40,291 nucleotides of DNA from positions 3,172 to 43,462 of the forward strand of contig NZ_KL647086.1 in NCBI RefSeq assembly GCF_000725625.1, written 5' to 3'. Under the pieces are notes generated by a model that did not search any database, was not told the origin of the DNA, and saw only the letters and a program-made list of their open reading frames with translations. A program made the position numbers and the translations under genes. Positions within the stretch are counted from its first letter, which is position 1; each line of letters opens with the position of its first letter. The stretch comes from Streptomyces sp. NRRL F-6676. GTDB lineage: Bacteria > Actinomycetota > Actinomycetes > Streptomycetales > Streptomycetaceae. This document shows, piece after piece, positions 1 to 7,942 of the stretch.

Positions 1-51
1 GGCCAGCCCCCCCCGGCCGCGCCCCCCCCCGCGCCCCGGCGGAGCCGTCTG

Positions 52-1560
52 GTGCCACCCCCGCCCCTGCGGGATGATCCCCCCATGGCCGCACCCCCCG
101 GCACGCACCTCCCCGCCCCCACCGCCCGCTGGATCCTCCTCACCACCGTCCTCGGCTCCAGCATGGCCCTCCTGGACAGCACCGTCGTCAACGTCGCCCT
201 CCCCCGCATCGGCCGCGACCTGAACGCCCCCCTCACCGCTCTCCAGTGGACCGTCAACGCCTACCTCCTCACCCTCGCCGCCCTCATCCTCCTCGGCGGC
301 TCCCTGGGCGACAGATACGGCCGCCGCCGCGTCTTCGTCCTCGGCGTGACATGGTTCGCCGCCGCCTCCCTCGCCTGCGGCCTCGCCCCCACCCCCGGCA
401 TCCTCATCGCCGCCCGCGCCCTCCAGGGCATCGGCGGCGCCCTCCTCACCCCCGGCTCGCTCGCCCTCATCCAGGCCTCCTTCCACCCCGACGACCGGGC
501 GCGGGCGGTCGGCATCTGGTCCGGCTTCGGCGGCATCGGCGCCGCCGTCGGCCCGTTCCTCGGCGGCTGGCTGGTCGACGGCCCCGGCTGGCGCTGGGTG
601 TTCCTGCTCAACGTCCCCCTCGCCCTGATCTGCGTCCCCGTCGCCCTGCGGCACGTCCCGGAGTCCTCCGACGAGCGCGCCCACGGCCGCTTCGACCTGC
701 TCGGCGCCAGCCTCGGCGCCCTCGCGCTCGCCCTGGTGACGTACGCCCTCGTCGAGGCCCGCCAGGGCTCCCTGACCGTCGCGCTCACCGCGCTCGCGGG
801 CGTGGCGGCGGGCATCGGCTTCCTCCACGTCGAACGACGCGCCCCGGACCCGATGATGCCGCTGTCGATCTTCGCCTCGCGCCAGTTCACCGCCGTCAAC
901 CTGGTGACCCTGTGCGTGTACGCGGCGTTCGGTGGCTTCTTCTTCCTGACCGCGCTCCAGCTCCAGGTGGTCTCCGGCTACTCAGCGCTGAAGGCCGGCA
1001 CGGCCATGCTGCCGACGACCGCCCTGATGCTGCTGTTCTCGGCCCGCTCCGGCGCGCTGGCGGAGCGGATCGGGCCGCGGCTCCCGCTCACCGTCGGCCC
1101 GCTGCTGTGCGCGGCCGCGATGCTGCTGATGCTGCGGGTGGGGGAGGACGCGGCGTACCTCACCGACGTGCTGCCCGCCCTGCTGGTGATGGGCGCCGGC
1201 ATGGTCACCCTGGTGGCACCCCTGACGGCGACGGTCCTGGCCTCGGTGGACAGCGGCCGGGCCGGCCTGGCGAGCGGCATCAACAACGCGGCCGCCCGGG
1301 CGGCCGGCCTCGTGGCGGTGGCGGCCCTGCCCCTGCTGACCGGCATGAACGACGAGGCCTACCGCTCGCCCGACGCCTTCGACACGGCGTTCGGCCACGC
1401 CATGCCGATCTGCGCCGCCGTCCTCGTGGCAGGCGCGGTCCTGGCCGCCGCCACGGTCCGCCGTCCGTCCCCCGACTGCGCCCACCCCGAATGCCACCGT
1501 CATGGCAACGTGACGACGCCTCCGCTGGAGCCGCCCCGGGAGGGGTACGAGGCCGCGTGA
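52..1560 (+). CDS. MFS drug-export permease, DHA2 (EmrB/QacA) type
   Basis: Predicted 502-residue proton-driven exporter of the 14-helix DHA2 branch of the major facilitator superfamily, in the cytoplasmic membrane. Visible signatures are the first-helix motif LLDSTVVNVALP (about residues 40-51), the loop motif GGSLGDRYGRRR typical of MFS loop 2-3 (about 82-93), and the helix-5 run GIGAAVGPFLGGWLVD. Hydrophobic segments continue to the C-terminus, which ends in a short His/Cys-containing tail (HPECHRHG). The GTG start at 52 has GGAG 8-11 bases upstream; an in-frame ATG at 85 is an alternative that would remove 11 proline-rich residues. No regulator is adjacent, so the substrate cannot be inferred. 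Confidence 0.9.
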   Translation: MPPPPLRDDPPMAAPPGTHLPAPTARWILLTTVLGSSMALLDSTVVNVALPRIGRDLNAPLTALQWTVNAYLLTLAALILLGGSLGDRYGRRRVFVLGVTWFAAASLACGLAPTPGILIAARALQGIGGALLTPGSLALIQASFHPDDRARAVGIWSGFGGIGAAVGPFLGGWLVDGPGWRWVFLLNVPLALICVPVALRHVPESSDERAHGRFDLLGASLGALALALVTYALVEARQGSLTVALTALAGVAAGIGFLHVERRAPDPMMPLSIFASRQFTAVNLVTLCVYAAFGGFFFLTALQLQVVSGYSALKAGTAMLPTTALMLLFSARSGALAERIGPRLPLTVGPLLCAAAMLLMLRVGEDAAYLTDVLPALLVMGAGMVTLVAPLTATVLASVDSGRAGLASGINNAAARAAGLVAVAALPLLTGMNDEAYRSPDAFDTAFGHAMPICAAVLVAGAVLAAATVRRPSPDCAHPECHRHGNVTTPPLEPPREGYEAA

Positions 1561-1640
1561 CCAGGGGAGCGCCCCGGCTTCGGCGCCTTCCAGCTCGGGA
1601 GGAGCCGTGCGAGGGCGGGTGCGGGTGGTGTGTGGTTGCT

Positions 1641-1661
1641 CGCGCAGTTCCCCGCGCCCCT
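1641..1661. repeat. Partial copy of dispersed GC-rich palindromic repeat
   Basis: The intergenic core CGCGCAGTTCCCCGCGCCCC, followed by a short complementary GGGCGCC run, is one half of the inverted repeat seen in full at 20164-20232 and again at 36869-36888. It lies in the 152-bp gap between the exporter and the DUF3151 gene. It is probably a REP-like intergenic element, and may help to terminate transcription. Confidence 0.6.
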
Positions 1662-1712
1662 TCAGGGCGCCCCGCTCACCCCCGGAGCGCCCCGTCCCGC
1701 AGACTGTGAGGC

Positions 1713-2126
1713 ATGTCCATTCACGAGAACCTCCTCGGGGGCCCGCCCCCGACCCACCTCCCCGACGACCCGGAGCCCCGCGAGCTGCTCGCCACCGGCA
1801 CCTCCCCCGCCGACGTCGCCGCCAAGTACCCCACGTCCTCCCTCGCCTGGGCCCGCCTCGCCGACGAGGCCTTCGAGCGCGGCAGCGTCGTCGAGTCGTA
1901 CGCCTACGCCCGTACGGGCTACCACCGCGGCCTCGACGCCCTGCGCCGCAGCGGCTGGAAGGGGCACGGTCCGGTGCCCTGGGAGCACGAGCCGAACCGC
2001 GGCTTCCTGCGCGCCCTGCACGCCCTCGCCCGCGCCGCCGAGTCGATCGGCGAGCGGGAGGAGTACGAGCGGTGCAGCCAGTTCCTGAAGGACTCCTCGG
2101 AAACGGCGGCGAAGACGCTGGGCTGA
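1713..2126 (+). CDS. DUF3151 domain protein
   Basis: This 137-residue soluble protein matches the actinobacterial DUF3151 family over its full length: N-terminal MSIHENLLGGPPPT, a central SSLAWARLADEA segment, and the C-terminal block WKGHGPVPWEHEPNRGFLRA. The family is built of helical TPR-like segments and has no known biochemical function. In actinobacteria I recall it near central-metabolism genes such as fba and purA. ATG at 1713 is preceded by a short GAGG; a CAGACT hexamer 8-13 bases upstream could be a -10 box, so the transcript may be nearly leaderless. No signal peptide or membrane segment is seen. Confidence 0.88.
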   Translation: MSIHENLLGGPPPTHLPDDPEPRELLATGTSPADVAAKYPTSSLAWARLADEAFERGSVVESYAYARTGYHRGLDALRRSGWKGHGPVPWEHEPNRGFLRALHALARAAESIGEREEYERCSQFLKDSSETAAKTLG

Positions 2127-2168
2127 AGACGCCGGGCCGACCCGTACGGAGGGTCCGCTTCCGCACCT

Positions 2169-2186
2169 GCGGGGGCGGGCCCCCGC
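2169..2186 (+). terminator. GC hairpin after DUF3151 gene
   Basis: GCGGGGGC (2169-2176) and GCCCCCGC (2179-2186) form a perfect inverted repeat 43 bases after the DUF3151 stop. The effective stem is 6-7 bp once a loop is allowed. There is no T tract, as is usual for Streptomyces terminators. It lies in the 178-bp gap that also must hold the kynA promoter. Confidence 0.4.
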
Positions 2187-2304
2187 GGATCTTCGGCACC
2201 TTGCGGGCCCCCGGCCGATTGCGGAGGATGCCGTTGGGGACCGGGGCCCCCGTGCCGGCATCGGCAGGGGCGGACCGCTACCCGGAGTAACGCAGGAGAC
2301 AGCG

Positions 2305-3147
2305 ATGTCCCAACCGGCTCACGAGCCCCACGAGCCCGAGACCCCGCATCTCGACTTCGACGGCACGACCCCCTACGAGGACTACGTCCGGGCCGACGTG
2401 CTCACCCACCTCCAGCACCCCCTCTCCGACGACCCCGGCGAGATGGTCTTCCTGGTCACGACCCAGGTCATGGAGCTGTGGTTCACCGTGATCGTCCACG
2501 AGTGGGAGACCGCCGCGCACGCCCTGCGCAGCGCGGACGACGTCCCCACCGCGATCGCCGCGCTCAAGCGTTCGATACGGGAGCTGGAGGCGCTCAACGC
2601 CTCCTGGACCCCGCTCGCGCACCTCACCCCGGCGCAGTTCAACTCCTACCGCTCCGCCCTCGGCGAGGGCTCCGGCTTCCAGTCGGCGATGTACCGGCGC
2701 CTGGAGTTCCTGCTCGGTGACAAGTCCGCGTCCCTGCTGGTCCCGCACCGGGGCGCGCCCCGCGTCCACGCCGAGCTGGAGAAGGCGCTGCACGAGCCGA
2801 GCCTCTACGACGAGGTGGTGCGGCTGCTGGCCCGCCGGGGCCACGCGATCCCGGAGTCCGTGCTCCACCGTGACGTGTCGCTGCGCTACGAGCCGTCCGC
2901 CGAGGTCGAGCGGGCCTGGACGGCCGTCTACGCGGGCGACCCCGAGGACGAGCTCGCCCGCCTCGGCGAGGCGCTGACCGATGTCGCCGAGCTGGTGTGG
3001 CGCTGGCGCAACGACCACCTCGTCGCCACCCGGCGCGCCATGGGCGCCAAGGCCGGCACGGGCGGCTCGGCCGGCGTCGCCTGGCTGGAGAAGCGCGCGC
3101 GCCACAATGTCTTCCCCGAGCTGTGGACGGCGAGGTCCCATGTCTGA
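2305..3147 (+). CDS. kynA: Tryptophan 2,3-dioxygenase
   Basis: Heme dioxygenase that opens the indole ring of L-tryptophan to give N-formylkynurenine, the first step of the kynurenine pathway. The 280 residues match bacterial TDO in length and motifs: N-terminal YEDYVRADVLTHLQ, the substrate-pocket segment SGFQSAMYRRLEFLLGDK, a heme-ligand region WRWRNDHLVATRRAMG with its histidine, and the C-terminal loop GTGGSAGVAWL that closes the active site. ATG at 2305 has GGAGA about 8 bases upstream. It overlaps the next gene by 8 bases, so the two are translationally coupled. No regulator is adjacent; the upstream 178 bp should carry the promoter. Confidence 0.96.
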   Translation: MSQPAHEPHEPETPHLDFDGTTPYEDYVRADVLTHLQHPLSDDPGEMVFLVTTQVMELWFTVIVHEWETAAHALRSADDVPTAIAALKRSIRELEALNASWTPLAHLTPAQFNSYRSALGEGSGFQSAMYRRLEFLLGDKSASLLVPHRGAPRVHAELEKALHEPSLYDEVVRLLARRGHAIPESVLHRDVSLRYEPSAEVERAWTAVYAGDPEDELARLGEALTDVAELVWRWRNDHLVATRRAMGAKAGTGGSAGVAWLEKRARHNVFPELWTARSHV

Positions 3148-4531
3148 GCCGATCGTGTCCGAGCCGGCCGCCGTGTCCCCGCCGGACGGATCCGAGCCGG
3201 CCGCCGTGTCCCTGCCGGACGGATCCGGGCCGGCCGCCGTGTCCCCGCCGGACGTGTCCGGGCCGGCCGCGCGCGCCGTGGAGCTGGACGCCGAGGACGA
3301 ACTGGCCCCCCTGCGCGCCAGGTTCGTCCTCGAAGGCCCCGACGAGAGCCCGGGCGGTGCCGCCGTCTATCTCGACGGCAACTCGCTCGGCGCGCTCCCC
3401 GTCGGCGTCGCCGAGCGCGTCGGCGACGTCGTGCGCCGGGAGTGGGGCGCCCTGCGGATCCGCTCCTGGGAGGAGAGCGGCTGGTGGACGGCGCCCGAGC
3501 GGGTCGGCGACCGGATCGCCCCGCTGGTGGGCGCGGCGCCGGGCCAGGTCGTGGTGGGCGACTCGACCAGCGTCAACGTCTTCAAGGCGCTGGTCGGAGC
3601 GGTACGGCTGGCGCGGGGCGGCGCCGGGCGCGCGGCTGCGGACCGGGACGAGATCCTGGTGGACGCCACCACCTTCCCCTCCGACGGCTACATCGCCGCG
3701 TCCGCCGCCCGGCTGACCGGCTGCACCCTCCGCCCGGTCGCCCCCGCCGACGTCCCCGCGGCCCTGCGCGAGGGCGGCGGCCGTACGGCGGCGGTGCTGC
3801 TGAACCACGTCGACTACCGCACCGGCCGGCTGCACGACCTGCCCGCGCTGACCGCCGCCGTGCACGCGGCGGGCGCGGTCTCCGTCTGGGACCTGTGCCA
3901 CAGCGCGGGCGCGCTGCCGGTGGGCCTCGACGCACACGGCGTGGACCTCGCGGTCGGCTGCACCTACAAGTTCCTCAACGGCGGGCCCGGCGCACCGGCG
4001 TTCCTGTACGTGCGCGAGGAATCGCAGGAGCGCTTCGACTCGCCCCTGCCCGGCTGGAACTCGCACGTACGTCCGTTCGGGATGCGGCCGGAGTACGAAC
4101 CGGCGCCCGGCGCCCTGCGCGGCCGGGTCGGCACCCCCGACATCCTGTCCATGCTCGCCCTGGAGGCGGCGCTGGACGTGTGGGAGGGGGTGCGGATCGA
4201 GGCGGTGCGCGCCAAGTCGCTGGCGCTCACGGACTTCTTCCTGCACTGCGTCGGGGCGTATCTGCCGGCCGGCCGGGTGGAGTGCGTGACCCCGGCCGCG
4301 CACGCGGAGCGCGGCAGCCAGGTGGCGCTGCGCTGCCCGGACGCGGAGGAGGTGATGCGCCGGCTGATCGCCCGGGGCGTGGTCGGCGACTTCCGCGCCC
4401 CGGACGTCCTGCGCTTCGGGTTCACCCCGCTGTACCTCGGCTTCGCCGACGTGGAGCGGGCGGCCCGGGTGCTGGCGGAGGTCGTGGCGGAGGTCGACGC
4501 GGCGGAACCGCCCCGATCTCACCCAGCGTGA
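3140..4531 (+). CDS. kynU: Kynureninase
   Basis: PLP enzyme that splits kynurenine (or 3-hydroxykynurenine) into anthranilate (or 3-hydroxyanthranilate) and alanine. Of 463 residues, the catalytic part starts near residue 45 and shows the family blocks VYLDGNSLGALP, VVVGDSTSVNVFKAL, WDLCHSAGALPVGL and the PLP-lysine segment GCTYKFLNGGPGAPAF. ATG at 3140 overlaps the end of kynA by 8 bases. The first 40 or so residues are unusual: they are encoded by a 33-bp tandem repeat and form a low-complexity Ser/Pro/Ala stretch that bacterial kynureninases normally lack. Downstream internal starts near the catalytic domain are possible, but the coupled ATG is the simplest choice. Confidence 0.94.
   Translation: MSEPIVSEPAAVSPPDGSEPAAVSLPDGSGPAAVSPPDVSGPAARAVELDAEDELAPLRARFVLEGPDESPGGAAVYLDGNSLGALPVGVAERVGDVVRREWGALRIRSWEESGWWTAPERVGDRIAPLVGAAPGQVVVGDSTSVNVFKALVGAVRLARGGAGRAAADRDEILVDATTFPSDGYIAASAARLTGCTLRPVAPADVPAALREGGGRTAAVLLNHVDYRTGRLHDLPALTAAVHAAGAVSVWDLCHSAGALPVGLDAHGVDLAVGCTYKFLNGGPGAPAFLYVREESQERFDSPLPGWNSHVRPFGMRPEYEPAPGALRGRVGTPDILSMLALEAALDVWEGVRIEAVRAKSLALTDFFLHCVGAYLPAGRVECVTPAAHAERGSQVALRCPDAEEVMRRLIARGVVGDFRAPDVLRFGFTPLYLGFADVERAARVLAEVVAEVDAAEPPRSHPA
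3158..3268 (+). repeat. 33-bp tandem repeat in the 5' end of kynU
   Basis: About 3.4 copies of a 33-bp unit begin at 3158, 3191, 3224 and 3257 (the last truncated). The unit encodes SEPAAVSPPDG with one or two substitutions per copy. Because 33 is divisible by three, copy number can change without breaking the frame. The array adds about 37 residues ahead of the kynureninase fold. Confidence 0.92.
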
Positions 4532-4639
4532 CATCCGGGTGCGGGCGCACGTCACCGGGCTGATACCGTCCCGGCAACCGGCCGGAAACCCACCGGCCAC
4601 CGTCAGCCCAATTACGCACCGCCGCTGAGAGGTTGGACC

Positions 4640-5593
4640 ATGCCGGACCAGGCCGCCGCCGCTGCCCGCGACGCCGCCGAAGAGGCGTCCGCCCTCTCAC
4701 ACCCGCCCGTCGCCCCGGACGCCACGGCCGCGTACGGCGCTCACCCCGATCAGGTGATCGATTTCTACGCCCCGCGTGACATGGCCGGAAATGTCCTGTC
4801 CGGGGCGGAGGCCGGGACCGGGGCGGCGGGGTCCGCGCCGCTCGTGGTGGTGCTGCACGGCGGGGCCTGGCGCTCCCGGTACGACCGCCGGCACGTCACC
4901 CCGTTCGCGGACTTCCTGGCCCGCCGCGGTTTCGCCGTGGCGAACGTCGAGTACCGACGCGGGGCGGCGGACGGGGCGGCGGACGGCGTCGCGGACGGCG
5001 CGGACGGGCCGGGGGCCGGGGTGACGCCGGTCGCCGGGCGGTGGCCGGAGACGTTCGACGACGTGGCGGCGGCACTGGACGCGCTGCCCGCGCTCGTCCG
5101 CGAGGCCCTCCCGCGGGCGGACGTCCGCCGCACGGTCCTGACCGGCCACTCGGCGGGCGGCCACCTCGCCCTGTGGGCCGCGGCCCGGCACGTCCTGCCC
5201 GCCGACGCCGCCTGGCGCACCGACCGGCCGGCCCCGCTGCGCGGCGTCGTCGCCCTCGCCCCGGTGGCGGACTTCGAGGTCGCCGAGAAGCTGTCGGTGT
5301 GCGAGGGCGCCCCTCGCCAACTGCTCGGCGGCGACGAGCACTTCGCGCTGCGCAGGCCGTACGCGGACCCGTCGCTCCTGCTCCCCACCGGTATCGCGAC
5401 GACGCTGGTGCAGGGCCGTACGGACGTGGTGGTGCCGCAGGCGGTGGCGGAGTCGTACGCCGACGCGGCGGCCAAGGCGGGCGAGGTGGTGGGACTGACG
5501 CTGCTGGAGGACGTCGGCCACTTCCCCCTGATCGACCCGGTGGCGGACGCGTGCGCGGTGGTGGCGGAGGAGATCGCCCAACTGGCGTGGTGA
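4640..5593 (+). CDS. Alpha/beta hydrolase, probable kynurenine formamidase
   Basis: Predicted 317-residue cytosolic serine hydrolase that would remove the formyl group from N-formylkynurenine to give kynurenine. It shows the arylformamidase-type oxyanion motif HGGAW (73-77), the nucleophile elbow GHSAGG (169-174, Ser171), a late Asp in GRTDVVVP and the catalytic His in VGHFPL. The location directly after kynA and kynU supplies the step missing between those enzymes. The function rests partly on context, because the fold also includes many carboxylesterases. The 108-bp gap after kynU leaves room for a separate promoter. Residues about 108-125 are a low-complexity Gly/Ala/Asp insertion. Confidence 0.85.
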   Translation: MPDQAAAAARDAAEEASALSHPPVAPDATAAYGAHPDQVIDFYAPRDMAGNVLSGAEAGTGAAGSAPLVVVLHGGAWRSRYDRRHVTPFADFLARRGFAVANVEYRRGAADGAADGVADGADGPGAGVTPVAGRWPETFDDVAAALDALPALVREALPRADVRRTVLTGHSAGGHLALWAAARHVLPADAAWRTDRPAPLRGVVALAPVADFEVAEKLSVCEGAPRQLLGGDEHFALRRPYADPSLLLPTGIATTLVQGRTDVVVPQAVAESYADAAAKAGEVVGLTLLEDVGHFPLIDPVADACAVVAEEIAQLAW

Positions 5594-5617
5594 CCGCCCG
5601 GCCGGCGTGGTGACCGC
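5584..5617 (+). repeat. Short direct repeat spanning the hydrolase stop codon
   Basis: GGCGTGGTGACCGC occurs at 5584-5597 and again at 5604-5617, a 20-bp period. The first copy contains the TGA stop of the hydrolase gene. This is a small local duplication with no evident function. Confidence 0.7.
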
Positions 5618-5647
5618 GGGCCCGCGTCGCCGCTGTAGTACCTGAGA

Positions 5648-5669
5648 GGGAGGCCCGGAAACCCCTCCC
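5648..5669. promoter_or_regulatory. Inverted repeat ahead of the two-component operon
   Basis: GGGAGG (5648-5653) and CCTCCC (5664-5669) are separated by 10 bases and lie 45 bases before the sensor kinase start. The element could be a response-regulator site for autoregulation or a weak terminator for the kyn operon; the sequence does not decide between them. Confidence 0.3.
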
Positions 5670-5713
5670 GGTGAGGACGACGGCGCCCCCGCCCGCCGCC
5701 TACCGTCGTCACC

Positions 5714-7117
5714 GTGACCGAGACGACCCAGACGCACATGAGTCCACCGCGGAGCGGGATGACGGAGCGCAGCCCCGAACTCCGCCTGTTCGCAGGCGTG
5801 TTGAACGGCCTGCGGAGTGACCTGTTCCGCGACGTCCTCGCCTACCGCCCGCTGCCGCCGATGCGTGCCGACGGCCCGCTGCTCCGGGGACTGCCCGGCA
5901 GGGTCCGGGAGTACGCGGCCTGGGCGCCGCACGCCCTGGTGGCGGCGGCCGGCACCGTGGCGATGCTCGTCGTCTGGGCGGAGCGGGACGGGGGCGCGGC
6001 GGCCGTGGCGGCCGGGCTCCTGGTCCTGGTGCCGGTGCTGCTGACGCTCGCCCGGCCCGTGGGAGCCTTCTGGCTCTCCCTGGCGGTGGCCCCGGTCGCC
6101 ACCGAACTGCTGGACGACTCCTGGAGCGACTGGCCCTGGCCCGCCGGTGTGTTCGTGGGCCATCTGACGGTGCTCATGGTCGTCGCGATCCGCACCCGGC
6201 CCCGCACGGCGTGGTGGATGTGGCTGCTGACCGGGGTGTACAGCCTGTCCACCGACCCGTTTCTCGCCGGGACCCACTACCAGCCCGCCAACACCGCGCA
6301 GATGCTGACCACGTCGGCCGTCCTCCTGCTCGCGGTCACCATCTGGCACGTACGCCGCACCGCCGAGCGCCGGGTCAGCGCCGAGCAGACGCAGACCGAG
6401 CGGGAACGCTCCCGGCGCACCCTGCTGGAGGAGCGCACCACCATCGCCCGGGAACTGCACGACGTGGTCGCCCACCACATGTCGGTGGTCGCCATCCAGG
6501 CGGAGGCCGCCCCCTACCGGGTCGAGAACCCGCCGCCCGAGCTGGAGAAGGCCTTCGTCACCATCCGGGAGAACGCGGTGGCGGCACTGACCGAGCTGCG
6601 GCGCGTCCTCGGCGTCGTCCGCGCGGAGGACTACGAGGTCCCGGACGCCCCGCAGCCCACCCTGGCCGACTTGGACGCCCTGCTCGCCAATGTGCGGGAG
6701 GCCGGCCTCGCGGTGGAGAAGGTGGTGACGGGCGCGGTGCGGGAGCTGCCGCAGGGCGTGGAGCTGTCGGCGTACCGGATCGTGCAGGAGGCGCTGAGCA
6801 ACAGCCTGCGGCACGCGCCGGGGGCGGGCGCCCGGGTGGAGATCGGGTACGTGCTCGGCGGGCTCGGGCTGCGCGTGGTCAACGGCCCGGCACCGCAGCC
6901 GTCCCTGGTCAAGCCCTCGCCCGGCGCCGGGCACGGCATCACGGGGATGCGGGAGCGGGTCACCATGCTCGGCGGGGAGATGACGGCAGGACCGGCCGAC
7001 GACGGGGGGTACGAGGTGACGGTGTTCCTGCCGGTCGCCACGGTCGCCACGGTCACCACGGCCGCCGAGGACGGCGCGGCCGCCGGGACCGCCGGGGCCG
7101 CTAAGGACACGGCGTGA
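5714..7117 (+). CDS. Sensor histidine kinase, NarL/HisKA_3 type
   Basis: Membrane sensor kinase of 467 residues. The N-terminal half has several hydrophobic helices (about residues 75-215) with only short loops, so the signal is probably sensed in the membrane. A coiled linker (about 215-240) leads to the H-box ARELHDVVAHHMSVV, whose His is the phosphoacceptor, and then a HATPase domain with the N-box segment VQEALSNSLRHA and glycine motif GHGITGMRERV. GTG at 5714 is chosen because it lies at the start of the open frame; ATGs at codons 9 and 16 are alternatives. The gene overlaps the response regulator by four bases. The C-terminal tail is Val/Thr/Ala/Gly-rich and probably disordered. Confidence 0.93.
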   Translation: MTETTQTHMSPPRSGMTERSPELRLFAGVLNGLRSDLFRDVLAYRPLPPMRADGPLLRGLPGRVREYAAWAPHALVAAAGTVAMLVVWAERDGGAAAVAAGLLVLVPVLLTLARPVGAFWLSLAVAPVATELLDDSWSDWPWPAGVFVGHLTVLMVVAIRTRPRTAWWMWLLTGVYSLSTDPFLAGTHYQPANTAQMLTTSAVLLLAVTIWHVRRTAERRVSAEQTQTERERSRRTLLEERTTIARELHDVVAHHMSVVAIQAEAAPYRVENPPPELEKAFVTIRENAVAALTELRRVLGVVRAEDYEVPDAPQPTLADLDALLANVREAGLAVEKVVTGAVRELPQGVELSAYRIVQEALSNSLRHAPGAGARVEIGYVLGGLGLRVVNGPAPQPSLVKPSPGAGHGITGMRERVTMLGGEMTAGPADDGGYEVTVFLPVATVATVTTAAEDGAAAGTAGAAKDTA

Positions 7118-7809
7118 CGGACGGGACGGCGACGGGCGGCCGGCCCGCGATACGGATCGTGATCGCGGACGACCAGATGATGGTGCGCGAGGGCTTCTCG
7201 GTCCTGCTCAACGCGATGCCGGACATGGAGGTCGTCGGGGAGGCGGTCAACGGGAGGGAGGCCGTGCGGCGGGTCCGGGAGCTGGCCCCGGACGTGGTGC
7301 TGATGGACATCCGCATGCCGGAGCTGAACGGCATCGAGGCGACACGGGAGGTCGTCGCGGCCGACGGGCGCACGAAGGTGCTGGTGCTGACCACGTTCGA
7401 CCTGGACGAGTACGTGTACCAGGCGCTGCGGGCGGGGGCGTCCGGTTTCCTGCTCAAGGACGCCTCGGCGCGGCAGTTGGCCGACGGGGTGCGGGTGGTG
7501 GCGGCGGGGGAGGCGCTGCTCGCCCCCTCGGTGACCCGGCGGCTGATCACCGAGTTCTCCCGGCTGGCCGACGCCCCGAAGCTGCCGGCCGCGGCCCGGG
7601 GCGCGTACGGGGAGCTGACCGAGCGGGAGACGGAGGTGCTGGTGCTGATCGCGCAGGGGCTGTCCAACGCGGAGATCGCGGGGCGGCTGGTGGTGGCCGA
7701 GTCGACGATCAAGACGCATGTCAGCCGGGTCCTGGTGAAGCTGGGGCTGCGCGACCGTACGCAGGCGGCGGTCTTCGCCTACGAGGCCCGGCTGGTCACG
7801 CCGGGCTGA
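7114..7809 (+). CDS. NarL/LuxR-family response regulator
   Basis: Response regulator of 231 residues paired with the upstream kinase (GTGA overlap). The receiver domain (about residues 9-125) has the acidic pair in IADDQMMVREG, the phosphoacceptor Asp in VVLMDIRMPELNG, and the conserved Lys in FLLKDAS. The C-terminal LuxR-type helix-turn-helix contains LTERETEVLVLIAQG and NAEIAGRLVVAESTIKTHVS. It should bind DNA as a dimer when phosphorylated. The target is unknown; autoregulation and control of the adjacent P450 gene are possible but unproven. Confidence 0.94.
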   Translation: MTDGTATGGRPAIRIVIADDQMMVREGFSVLLNAMPDMEVVGEAVNGREAVRRVRELAPDVVLMDIRMPELNGIEATREVVAADGRTKVLVLTTFDLDEYVYQALRAGASGFLLKDASARQLADGVRVVAAGEALLAPSVTRRLITEFSRLADAPKLPAAARGAYGELTERETEVLVLIAQGLSNAEIAGRLVVAESTIKTHVSRVLVKLGLRDRTQAAVFAYEARLVTPG

Positions 7810-7899
7810 CGCGGGACGCCGACGCCGGGGGGGGCGTGCCGCGGCCGGCGCGGACGGCGTCGTCGGTGCCGCGCGGCACGGCAGGGCCCCGGCGGACCC

Positions 7900-7922
7900 G
7901 GACCCCTGGTCAGCCGGGGTCC
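7900..7922 (+). terminator. Hairpin after the two-component operon
   Basis: GGACCCC (7900-7906) pairs with GGGGTCC (7916-7922) around a 9-base loop. The hairpin lies about 90 bases beyond the response regulator stop and overlaps the likely P450 promoter, so its role as a terminator is tentative. A perfect 14-bp palindrome GTGCCGCGCGGCAC sits just upstream at 7866-7879. Confidence 0.4.
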
Positions 7923-7936
7923 CGCTCGGTTAGCGT
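7907..7936 (+). promoter_or_regulatory. Candidate leaderless promoter of the P450 gene
   Basis: A TAGCGT hexamer (7931-7936) ends six bases before the P450 ATG, which is the spacing expected when transcription starts at the start codon. A poor -35 match, TGGTCA (7907-7912), lies 18 bases upstream. There is no convincing Shine-Dalgarno before the ATG, consistent with a leaderless mRNA. Confidence 0.45.
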
Positions 7937-7942
7937 CCCCGC

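Noticed and set aside
246..1709. Very long Arg/Pro-rich ORF on the same strand as the MFS exporter
   Set aside because: It is a frame shadow of the exporter; the Arg/Pro/His composition is characteristic of wrong-frame reading of high-GC coding DNA.
2639..4600. Minus-strand 653-codon ORF across kynA/kynU
   Set aside because: It is antisense to enzymes with intact catalytic motifs; open only because of GC bias.
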